DNA of 64,000 nt from Aspidapion aeneum (taxonomy: Eukaryota; Arthropoda; Insecta; Coleoptera; Brentidae). A model generated the notes under the pieces. The model was not told the origin of the DNA and did no database searches. It was given only the letters and a program-made list of their open reading frames with translations. The position numbers and the translations under genes are program-made. Below, one piece after another: positions 21,417 to 31,357 of the stretch (its first letter is position 1; each line of letters starts with the position of its first letter). The stretch covers positions 136,991,869 to 137,055,868 of the forward strand of contig OY755039.1 in NCBI GenBank assembly GCA_963576565.1, read 5' to 3'.

Positions 21417-23790
21417 TACAGACAGACAGACAGACAGACGGCGCAACAAAAAAGTTTGAAAATCATCTGAAACGCAAAGATATATAAAAATTTTTGAAAT
21501 CGGAGCAACTTTTTTTTTCTCGAAAAAATTAGGATCACCATAGCTCACACTACTATAGTATAGTATATGTGTGAGCTAAAAATCGTTTGATTGATTAGAA
21601 GATTATGGTAATTTTTCAAAAAAATAAAACTGTTTTTAGTTTTTGCTCCATATTGTGAAAACGTCTGTAGATATTCTTAATTTCAATGCAACATCTGATT
21701 AGACTTTGCATAGCGCCACTTTTTTCCCATTTAACCCAAATTGTATAATGCACCTTTTCCTACCTAACTTTATCAGGATTTCGAAAATGAGACATTGATT
21801 TGAATAAATGGGAAAAAAGTGGCGCTATTCTGAGCCTTACCAGATACTGTATCGAAACTAAATTGTTTTTTTTCGAAAGTTCAAAATATCTTCGCCATCT
21901 TGTAAACAAAATTTAATAAAATTTGCTATTTTTGTATTAAAGACTATAGCCAATCGAATAATTTAACAATTTGTTTTTCTAGGCCTTCCACTTTTCTTTA
22001 GAAACCGTTTCCAGTCCCCACTTTTAGCTGGGACACCCTGTATAGCTTATTGTAAAGTTGTGATATTTTTGTTGCCATTTTGGCTATAAAAAAAATAAAA
22101 ACAATAGGTCTATGCACTTTTTCCTGAGTTTTTGACTAAAAGGAATTGTTCTGAAAATCGGGAAATCCCGAATAATTGCCTGTAAACGAATTACAATACC
22201 CAGCTTTATGTTAAGCATATTAAGACCAATTATTAACCTAAAAGTTATTGTTTTCCAATTATTTTTAGTGAAATAAAGTATTAAGGCTAGAAGCAAAGGA
22301 CTGATTTTTTTTTTTTCATATTTAAAAATAAACGGGGCCTGACCTTCCCAATTTATTTAAACCATTTAACAAATGCCTATCGTTTTTTTTATATTATTGA
22401 ATTTTCCGATTTTAATAAATATTTTAAAAACTAAACCCCTGACAAAATTTTCGATTTTTACGAAAGGAGGAGGCACTAAAAACATCGTTTACCGGGATGC
22501 GTCAGATGAGCTGAATTTGAGGGCTCCGGAACGAAATAGTGATGTTCAAAATAGCGACGTACGAAATGGCGAGTAAAGAAATAGCGACTATTTTTTTTGC
22601 CTAAACTGTTTTTACTTAATAGTACTTAAATATTTTTAATAGTTCTTTTTATTTCCAAAACAAATGAATGATCTAGAAAAATCAGAGTTTAAAAGTTTTA
22701 ACAATATGCAGGGTGTCTCAGATAACTGCATTAGTATGTCGGTGACCATAAAAAAAGTAGAAAGCCTAGAAAAAAATCGTTTGATTGATTAGAAGATTAT
22801 GGTAATTTTTCAAAAAAATAAAACTGTTTTTAGTTTTTGCTCCATATTGTGAAAACGTCTGTAGATATTCTTAATTTCAATGCAGCATCTGATTAGACTT
22901 TGAATAGCGCCACTTTTTTCCCATTTAACCCAAATTGTATAATGCACCTTTTCCTACCTAACTTTATCAGAATTTCGAAAATGAGAGATTGATTTGAATA
23001 AATGGGAAAAAAGTGGCGCTATTCTGAGCCTCACCAGATACTATATCGAAACTAAAAATATATGGAGCAAAAACAAAAATTGTTTTTCGAAAGTTCAAAA
23101 TATCTTCGCCATCTTGTAAACAAAATTTAATAAAATTTGCTATTTTTGTATTAAAGACTATAGCCAATCGAATAATTTAACAATTTGTTTTTCTAGGCCT
23201 TCCACTTTTCTTTAGAAACCGTTTCCAGTCCCCACTTTTAGCTGGGACACCCTGTATAGCTTATTGTAAAGTTGTGATATTTTTGTTGCCATTTTGGCTA
23301 TAAAAAAAATAAAAACAATAGGTCTATGCACTTTTTCCTGAGTTTTTGACTAAAAGGAATTGTTCTGAAAATCGGGAAATCCCGAATAATTGCTTGTAAC
23401 CGAATTACAATACCCAGCTTTATGTTAAGCATATTAAGACCAATTATTAACCTAAAAGTTATTGTTTTCCAATTATTTTTAATGAAATAAAGTATTAAGC
23501 TAGAAGCAAAGGACTGATTTTTTTTTAATATTTAAAAATAAACGGGGCCTGACCTTCCCAATTTATTTAAACCATTTAACAAATGCCTATCGTTTTTTTT
23601 ATATTATTGAATTTTCCGATTTTAATAAATATTTTAAAAACTAAACCCCTGACAAAATTTTCGATTTTTACGAAAGGAGGAGGCACTAAACACATCGTTT
23701 ACCGGGATGCGTCAGATGAGCTGAATTGAAGGGCTCCGGAACGAAATAGTGATGTTCAAAATAGCGACGTACGAAATGGCGAGTAATGAA
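20618..23790. repeat. Tandem segmental duplication downstream of PPME1
   Basis: A unit of about 1.2 kb starting TTTTTTTTGCCTAAACTG occurs at 20618-22590 and 22591-~23790. Copy 1 is longer only because HINE copy C sits in it. Shared landmarks include AGTGGCGCTATTCTGAGCCT and CGTTTACCGGGATGCGTCAG. Both copies end inside the left part of the foldback element, so that element was present before duplication. Confidence 0.9.
20801..21579. mobile_element. Helentron-like element, copy C (with an empty site nearby)
   Basis: Same ends and interior as copies A and B, with a long CAGA tract at 21350-21438. The duplicated segment at about 22770 preserves the uninterrupted site: GCCTAGA followed by a run of A then TCGTTTG. 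Comparison shows a clean insertion into an A run, with at most a 2-bp duplication. Confidence 0.8.
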
Positions 23791-24380
23791 ATAGCTACTA
23801 TCAAAATAGCGATGTAATGAAAGAGCGACTATCAAAATAGCGATGTATCAAAATAGCGTTTGTAACAAAACAGCAACATATCAAAATAGCGATGTATCAA
23901 AATAGCGACTATTAAAATAGCGACAAGCAAAATAGCGACAACCAAACTAGCGATAATCAAAATAGCGATGTATCGAAATAGCAATGTATCAAAACTAGAA
24001 AATAGCGCATGACTTCTTTCCCGGGAACCTAGAGGGTGTAAATCCGTACCGAACCAGCATATTTCTTCAAAAAGAAAACTTTCCTGACTTCTTTTCCGGG
24101 ATCCTAGAGGGTGTGAATCTGAACCGAACCGAACCGGATTTGGTTCAGTTCGGATTTACACCCTCTAGGATCCCGAGGAAAAGGTCAGGGAAGGTTTTTT
24201 GAAAAAATATGCTTTATGAGTCGCTTTGTTGTTACATCGCGGTTTTATTTTATCGCTATTTTGTTACATCGCTATTTTGTTACATTGCTATTTTGATTGT
24301 CGCTCTTTCATTACATCGCTATTTTGATTGTCGCTATTTCGATACCGCTATTTTGTACATCGCTATTTCGTTCCGGAGCC
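23732..24380. mobile_element. Foldback element with tandem-repeat arms and 9-bp target duplication
   Basis: The ends GGCTCCGGAACGAAATAG and its complement (24363-24380) are inverted. The arms consist of short tandem units around CAAAATAGCGATGTAT on the left and the complement on the right. The centre (about 24010-24190) is a further hairpin around CCTAGAGGGTGTGAATC and GGTTCAGTTCGG. GAATTTGAG follows the element at 24381-24389 and precedes the duplicated left end at 22513-22521 exactly; the site at 23723-23731 is a mutated form. Nine-bp duplications with repetitive arms resemble Drosophila FB (Mutator-related) elements. Confidence 0.8.
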
Positions 24381-24389
24381 GAATTTGAG

Positions 24390-25677
24390 ATATGTTGAAG
24401 GCCAAACCTGTTCGGAAAAATTACACGTTTCAAACTAAAATGCATACAAAAAATTAACATTTTCCGCACGCTGCCAGAAAAACGGTTATTCAAAATGAAA
24501 TAAAAAAATTTTGTCAAAATTTTTTGTTAGTTTTTAAATAATCTGTTTTTATTTCTTTAAAAGGCATATCTCAATGTCAAAAACTGAGTATAAGTACTAT
24601 ACGATAATTTGATGAAGGAGAAATTTCATTAATAAAAAAACGTGTTTTTGAGCGGAAAAACAAATATCTTAGAAACTTCAAAATTTTTTTGTTTGTAAAA
24701 TATTGTGGTTATATATTTTCCCTATAGTAAAAATCGCTAAATGACGTTTTTTGGAATCTCAACTCACTCAGTGGTTTTTTCGTATCTGTATGACGCCACC
24801 ATACTGCAACTCGATGTCTTTTTTGATAAACTGTATAGTTTGTAAAATATGGATTTTCAAAGTTTTGCCATTTTGATCTTATGGGTTTCCCTATACTTTT
24901 TTTTGAGCGGAAAAACAAATATCTTAGAAACTTCAACGTTTTTTGTTTGTAAAATATTGTGGATACAAAACACCCAAAAAGGTCTACTCTTACCAAGTTT
25001 TGTTAAACTGACATTATTTTTGCAAAAAAAAATATAAAAAAATTACGGCTTTTTTAATTTTTCTCGAATATTTTGAGGTCATGTAAAAAATGAAATTTAC
25101 CAAAGTTTTAGACATTTTTATGGCCTATAACTTTTCTGTATCTGTATTTCAATATTACGATTCTCTGGCCCTTTTTACCCCTCAAAACCTAACCCGCAAC
25201 GCCCATGCTCACGCATTTATTTTTTTTAACTTCGTTTTTCACCGCTCTACAATTTCCAATGCCTTAAGTCCTGTTAGTAAATATATATTTTTTTACCTTA
25301 AAATATGTTTATTCTACCTATTTGTGATTTGTCATTAAAGTGTCTGTCAGTATATTATTGAAATTGTTTTTGTTGAACAAAAATAAAAAACGAAACACGA
25401 TGTGTTGCTTGTAAAAACGCGTTTTATAGGAGTGAAAAGCCGTTTTCTTTTTTGAAGTAAGTAGCTTTGATTATTTAAAAAACTTTGTTTGTACCTAATC
25501 GCAGTGTATATCCAGTTATAAATTAAAAATCAAACGTCCGCGAACTTTCAAAACCACAGAATATCATCGGAGAGTAAAATTGAAAAAGGAAAGGTAGCAG
25601 CTCCTGCGCAGCGTGCTCTCTACAAAAAAATATCAATGTTTTTGCCTCACTTTGCATATATGTAAAGGCCTATCCAG
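24390..25677. other. Intergenic AT-rich DNA with a direct repeat
   Basis: About 67 bp containing GAGCGGAAAAACAAATATCT occurs at 24645-24712 and again at 24897-24963. No gene was recognised. Open frames here are short and low complexity. Confidence 0.6.

Positions 25678-25750
<73 letters not shown>
25678..25750. repeat. (TA)n microsatellite with short (GA)n
   Basis: About 60 bases of pure TA repeat followed by GAGAGAGAGA. Confidence 0.97.
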
Positions 25751-25889
25751 TCATTGTATACTGTAAGGAATAATAAATAATAATTGGTAACCTTAGTCAC
25801 TGGAGTAACCCTAGATGCGTCTAGATAAATACGTGATGCCTATTCAAACAACGAATATTTGGAATATGGGTACGCACGTATTTATCGTG

Positions 25890-26725
25890 GCCTAGGGAGA
25901 AGTGCTAAGTAGACCCAAGAAGGTTTTTTTGTGGCAGTCTAAATTTGGGGTAGTGAGTCGATCGACAAGTCTGTGAGACGTGTGTGTAGCGACCACAGCT
26001 TTTGTGGCAAAGAAAAGACAATCTACAAATTGTGAAAGGCTTTCGCGGCCATCGTCCAATGGTGGGTGTGCTTTCGGGCTGTTCGGTCGTCGTCGTTGGA
26101 AATTCGTTCTCGACGTTTCGCCATCTCGAGTGGATGGCATCTTCAGGAGATGTTGATTGTTTGTCGGTTTCTCGAAGACTGGTGGTTAGTCTGTCGCGGG
26201 CGCAGGTTATATACGCTATGGTGGGCGGGGCGTATATCAGAGCTGGTCGGTGATTGGTCACTTTCCCGCGATTCAGTTTTGTTTTTGTAAGCGAGCCGTT
26301 TAGTGTTTTTAAGAACCGGTACCCATGCTCTGTTAATTTTAAGAGTTTCTTCAGATCTGTTAAAGTTCTGCTGGTGTTTATGAATTTCGATTGCTTCTCT
26401 ATAGAGTCTTGGATAGTATGACGAGGAGGCGCAGAGAACTTGTGTGTCTTCGAATTTTATTCGGTGGTCTTCATTGTTTAGTGTGTGGTCTGCAACTGCG
26501 GATTTTTCCGTATGTCCGAGTCGACAGTTGGCTTTGTGTTCTTTGATTCTTGTGTTTACGGACCGTTTGGTTGTTCCGATGTAGACACTTCCACAGGTAC
26601 AGGGATTGCGGTATACCCCCGAAGAACTTAGTGGGTTCCTTATATCCTTCGCAGATCTGAGGTGGTTCTCGATCTTCTTAGATGGCTTGAAGATCGTTTT
26701 TATGTTGTGTTTCCCCCCCCCCCCT
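25890..26725 (-). mobile_element. Penelope-like element fragment with GIY-YIG endonuclease
   Basis: On the minus strand a frame (26143-26748) encodes the C-terminal endonuclease of a Penelope-like element. SSGVYRNPCTCGSVYIGTTK carries the GVY...YIG core, followed by RSVNTRIKEHKANC (the Arg/His region of the GIY-YIG fold), ADHTLNNEDHRI and a tail ending NIS. The reverse transcriptase part is missing. The upstream end fuses at a poly-C/G run (26714-26726) to an oppositely oriented fragment. The 3' part contains a hammerhead core. Penelope elements often carry such inverted, rearranged terminal copies. Confidence 0.88.
26111..26146 (-). ncRNA. Hammerhead ribozyme core in Penelope repeat (intact core)
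   Basis: Minus strand: CTGAAGA, then a perfect 6-bp stem GCCATC/GATGGC with a 7-base loop, then GAAAC. This fits the hammerhead core CUGANGA-stem II-GAAA. Hammerheads are known from the terminal repeats of Penelope-like elements. The nearby stems I and III and the U-H cleavage step could not be assigned with confidence, so activity is not claimed. Confidence 0.55.
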
Positions 26726-26726
26726 T

Positions 26727-27160
26727 TTAAGAGAACGGATCCATTCAACTAGATCGCAACTCGCACGCACAGACAAGGAACAACTACTCTCAATTTTCTA
26801 TCACCTAGCCAACACCATGCACAAATCAGACTGGGACAAAGTTGATGCTATTTCCTACAGATCCATGGAAAACGAACACCACAGAAGTACGGAGAGGCAG
26901 AAAACCAAATACCAGAGACCATACCAGTCACCGACCAGCTCTGATATACGCCCCGCCCACCATAGCGTATATAACCTGCGCCCGCGACAGACTAACCACC
27001 AGTCTTCGAGAAGCCGACAAACAGTCAACATCTCCTGAAGATGCCATCCACTCGAGATGGCGAAACGTCGAGAACGAATTTCCACCGAACAGCCCGAAAG
27101 CAAACCCACCAAAAGACAATCTGTTCTACAAAGTGGTTGTAGCGCTGTAGACTGAATAAG
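26727..27160 (+). mobile_element. Second Penelope fragment, inverted relative to the first
   Basis: The plus-strand frame contains DKEQLLSIFYHLANTMHKSD and YRSMENE, then joins the conserved tail SPTSSDIRPAHHSVYNLRPR and NIS-stop seen in the other two copies. The endonuclease is absent. It lies head to head with the minus-strand copy, making an inverted pair of terminal repeats (about 26000-26250 against 26930-27130). Confidence 0.75.
27035..27070 (+). ncRNA. Hammerhead ribozyme core in Penelope repeat (intact core)
   Basis: CTGAAGA-T-GCCATC-CACTCGA-GATGGC-GAAACGTCG, identical in the core to the copy at 26111-26146 but on the other strand. It begins directly after the stop codon of the Penelope tail. 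Same limits on interpretation. Confidence 0.55.
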
Positions 27161-27246
27161 AGTAAGTGGGTGGACCAACCTCCTCTCAAAGTTTCCGTTT
27201 CACTTTCAATAAACAAGCTGTAGCCCTCTAAAACTGTGTTGGTTTT

Positions 27247-27388
27247 TAGCCTTGGTCTTGATCCATCCGCCAAGTAATTTCCCGGCGGACGCCAAGGCTA
27301 ACATTGGCCTTATCGTTATCGATACGGTCGAATCGAGTTAACCTTGTTATCTCGATTCGACAGTGCGGTACAATTAGGTTCAACCTAA
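27247..27388. other. Cluster of three stem-loops in a GC-richer patch
   Basis: TAGCCTTGG (27247) pairs with CCAAGGCTA (27292-27300), enclosing CCGCC/GGCGG. GTCGAATCGAG (27327-27337) pairs perfectly with CTCGATTCGAC (27351-27361). TTAGGTT-C-AACCTAA (27374-27388) is palindromic. The source (structured RNA, TE end or LTR) is unknown. Confidence 0.5.
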
Positions 27389-27888
27389 GGGAGCTTCGTT
27401 GTTTGGGGTTCGGTTACACACCGCTCCCTACCCAAAAAGCACCCTTACGGCCCCCTGAACCGTGACAATACCATTAATAATAAAACATGGTTTACCCGCC
27501 GCCGCACAGTGGGGCAGAAGCACAAAAAGGTGCGATAAACTCCCACAGTGCAATAGATGTATTCCTTTGTAGTCAGGAATGTTTAAAATGAGTGATCCTA
27601 AATAAAAAAAATTGACCCCGAGCTGTTAGTCGAGGTATAAGTGGTTGAATAAGCTTCAAAATATTTCCAAAAAATACTATGTACGACGGCAATGTTTACA
27701 AAATATTATATTATGTTGTCGACCCTACAGAAAGGGAAAGGCCAAGTTTGCCCCCTCCCCAATAACTAATCGTCCCCCTGAAAAATGAAAACACCTAAAC
27801 CCCCCCAAAAATACTTTACCGAGCCGACATTAAATTTTTACACACTTTTCTTCTGTCTGACTTTCGCCATTTTTAAAACGACTTGACA
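27389..27888. other. Intergenic, no gene seen
   Basis: Moderately GC-rich at its start, then AT-rich. No ORF or repeat boundary could be supported. Confidence 0.5.
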
Positions 27889-27896
27889 GAAGCTTT

Positions 27897-28059
27897 CAGT
27901 GGCGTATATAAGGGGGGGCCGGGCAACCCCCGAAGCTAAGATTTTCCTAGATATTTTCCACATATTTCATGAATACAAATACGGCCTCATGGCGTCTCGC
28001 CCCCCCCCCCCCAAACTGTCTCGGGCCCACCCCGAGACATTTTTCTATATACGTCACTG
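27897..28059. mobile_element. 163-bp hAT-like MITE with 8-bp target duplication
   Basis: The ends are CAGTGGCGTATATA and TATATACGTCACTG (one mismatch). GAAGCTTT lies directly outside both ends (27889-27896 and 28060-28067), a perfect 8-bp duplication as expected of hAT insertion. The interior is C/G-rich. Confidence 0.85.
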
Positions 28060-31000
28060 GAAGCTTTCTTTGTTTATAAATAATCATGTTTATATATTAT
28101 ACTAACGAATTGTAGCTTTCGCTACGCTCGTGTTTAAAGCTTTTTACCTTGAAATAAAAAGTGTCTTTTATCCCTTGGTATATATTACAAGAACAGGGTC
28201 CTCTTTAATCCTTATTTTAGCGATAAAACTGTCACTTTTTATTCTTAATATTCAAAATAAAAGGCTCTATCAGACATTATGTTTTTAGTAAAGTAGCTGA
28301 AAACCACATAATTATAATTTAATTTTAGGGCAGAAAAATCCAAAAGTTTAAAAATATCTCCTAAAATTCGTAATTAGTGTCTTGTTAGCTATTGGCCAAT
28401 TATATACCTCGCTACGCTCAGGCTACAAACTTTTGCCTCAGGATAAGGTGTGACTTTTATTCCTTAATATATAATGAGTATAATAATAGTATGTGCAGAT
28501 GTATATGTATTTAGTACGTTATATTTTAAATATCTATACCACAATTTAAGCACATATTTCGCTAAGTTTGGAGAAAAATGTTAAAATTTAAAAATTAATT
28601 CCGGCCTTATTAGCAAAAACTAGCAGCTAAATGTAGCATCATTTTAAAAAGGAAGGTTCAATAAAAAATGACATGTGAAAACACGCCGCGACAGCGGGCG
28701 ACAAGTTACTTTGTGTCCACGTATATTTTTAAAATTAAAGAAAATAATACATTTTTGAAAGATTTTACAAAAATGGCAGAAAAACAACAAAAAATTTTGC
28801 ATTTTTTTATGCGAGAAAAATGTACCAAACTTGACCAACATTAAAAATTGTGGCAAAATTGATTCATTTGTCTTCTTAAAACAACTACGCAACGTCAGTT
28901 TTCAAAACACGCTAACTTTGACTAGGTGTTTTATTCATTTGTTTGACGTTTGACTATCCGAAGCCAACTTGCTATGGTAAAGCGATTATTAATAAATAGT
29001 TTTCAGTAAAAATATCTCCCATATTAGATAAATGAGTTCTGCACTAAATCGCATGTTTTCTTGATTTTTCCCCTCTGTGCGCCGTCTAATTTAGACGATC
29101 AAAACCTCAATATCGAACTATTTTCTATCATAACTACTAAGTCTTAAAAAGTTCCCAATTACCTTATTAGTAGACCCCAATGCAGAAAATCGATCAACTA
29201 ACTCGTTGTCACTTGTTACGACGACAAGTCATAGGCCGTTTGATAGCCTGCATAATGATCCGCACATATTCCGCGAGGAAAAGCGATTTTCAAAAGTGCT
29301 CCAAGTTCGTAAACCAGAGATTATATAGTGATTTCTTCACGTATATTTAAAATATGGGTTAGTATCTTTAATTTTTACTATTAAACCATTTGCAAAGTTT
29401 CAATTGGCTTATTAAAAAAATTAGATAAAAGTTGTGTATTGATTTATTATAATTTTTCAAATATGTATTTTATATATTGGACTGAAAAAGTCTGGATCGG
29501 TACGTATCGATTGCGTTTGTGACTTTATTATTTCAATCATGTGTCAAGGGTTGTATAGGTGCTACATTCAGCTGCCGCTTCTTGCCGCTGGATTAGCTAT
29601 GATTTATTGCTTCAGCGTTGGCGCATGGGATTGGCCGACGTAATTTATTTAAAATCTGGCACAAAACACCGGTTTCACAGGATAAAAATCGATCCGTTTT
29701 AAACTATGTATGTAAAAATAGTGAATATAAAGACTACGATAAAGAATATCAGTGCACGGTAAAAAATTGATATATAGTATAGCAAGATTAATAAATTTAG
29801 TTAAATTTTTAGAAAAAAGCTATGTTAAATAAAAAAAGCTATAAGCTAGTTACGTACACACTCTCAAAGTATCAATTTTTCAAGTTTTTTGCTTAACAGG
29901 AAAAAATCGATATGTAACATTTTTTTTGGAGGCAACTGTACCATTTCCAGAAGGCACAGTACCTATATTAAAATCACATTTTTTAAACGCTAGTTGACAT
30001 TTCCTAACTTTCAGCATCAATTTGTCAAAATTAAAACCATAAAATAATTTCGATCGTTCAGAACCGACAAGCTGACCACCGTGCGGCGCCGCGCAGAAAT
30101 TAAATTTTACAACCAGCCAACATAAAAAGAGTGGGTAGGCTTGACATTACTATTAATAAAAGGTGAAATACGGACGTGAAAAGATGGGCACTCGTAGGCA
30201 ACCCGTTAGGCAGCACAACCAAACTGGTATACTTTGATTTTATTGCGACCTTGTCAAAATGGCGGAGACAGTCAGTTGGTGTTATTTTGTCATGTTTCGT
30301 TGGAAAAGAAAGAAAATGTCTCCCTTCCTACTTTAATGGAAAAAGCATTGTTTTCAAACGCTGAACCAGTTTTTGAAGATTAGATTTTATACCATGTTTA
30401 ATGCTGCCAGTTATTTTTGTTTTTTTTAATTTTTGGGAAAACCTAACCTTAAAGTTTGTTTTGATATTTTTGGGTAGCAAAAAAAGAAATTCTTGTTTGG
30501 GAAAAATTCAGGTGATAATTTCTCTCTTTGTTGAAAGTTATTTTCTTTTTAATCACCTGATCATTTTGGCAAAAATCATGCGCGCTTTTGCACACGCTGG
30601 GAGTTTGAAGCGCCACCCTGTGTTTGACAGGGGAATGAAGAACCACTTCCGACAAGACACTGCAAGAAGTCACACATGTTTTAAGTTTAATACCGAAATT
30701 CCAACCACAAGAAAGGCCGCGGGCGCGAGTGAAGTGTGGAACTGCTGTTAAAAGAAAGAAGGTAAGCTTCTAGCGTGTTGCCGATTTTTTTCCTTTGTTT
30801 TAGTTCAATAGACGTGTGTTTTCACAGACGGGGCGAATTTAACTTTGGGGTAATTTTTTGTGATATCTCTAGTTTTCTCCCCTTCAGGGCACAGCCGTTT
30901 ATTTAGCCCTTGCGACCCGCGTCTATACCAAATTTAATTTAAAAACTAGAAAAAATACAAATAAACAAACACAGCGGTTGACAAGCGCACTTGACATTTC

Positions 31001-31171
31001 TAAATCAGAGAAAGAAATGTCAAACTTAAAGAAGAACGGGACGGTGGCCATTTACGATTTGCCACTTTAACTTTGGTCAAATCCAATCCGTTATAATGTT
31101 GCGTAACAATGCGTAAAAACAGTAAGCTTAAAAGCTAATCAGTTGTAAATGAGAAAAGAAGATTCACTTAC
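28060..31171. other. Intergenic/intronic DNA between the convergent genes
   Basis: Mostly AT-rich. Two loosely similar stretches (about 28090-28210 and 28405-28480, landmark GCTACGCTC) form a degenerate direct repeat. Remaining 3' exons of the CCP gene should lie here or nearer PPME1, but I could not identify one. A possible plus-strand exon-like stretch ends at 30761 (see findings). Confidence 0.5.
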
Positions 31172-31357
31172 CCTCCTCCTTTTCACATAAAGGGGGTTCA
31201 GGCTCCCATTTTCCCATATTGTTGCACCTGGATTTGGGTGAACCCCTCATTTGGAAACCGTCTTTGCAACCAAACTGAACAGGATAGCCTTCACTGGCAC
31301 CTTGAAAGTCTGGGGTTAGCATAAAGCCGTTTTCGACAGGTTTCGGAGGTGAACAGC
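31172..31357 (-). CDS. CCP gene exon C (complete module)
   Basis: The acceptor is TTTTTTCTTAG|GCTGTTC and the donor GAGGAGG|GTAAGTG. 186 bases, phase 1 at both ends, the classic symmetrical sushi exon. It encodes CSPPKPVENGFML, GYPVQFGCKDGFQM, KSRCNNMGKWEPEPPLC: four Cys, the conserved Gly-Trp spacing and 'PxNG'. Confidence 0.9.

Noticed and set aside
25595..25640. Possible terminal exon of the CCP gene on the minus strand (TTTTTTTGTAG|AGAGCACGCTG)
   Set aside because: It gives a phase-compatible but very short tail with no CCP cysteines or membrane segment. Too weak to list.
27389..27480. tRNA-like GGTTCG segment
   Set aside because: GGGTTCGGTT resembles a B box, but no A box, acceptor stem or cloverleaf could be assembled.
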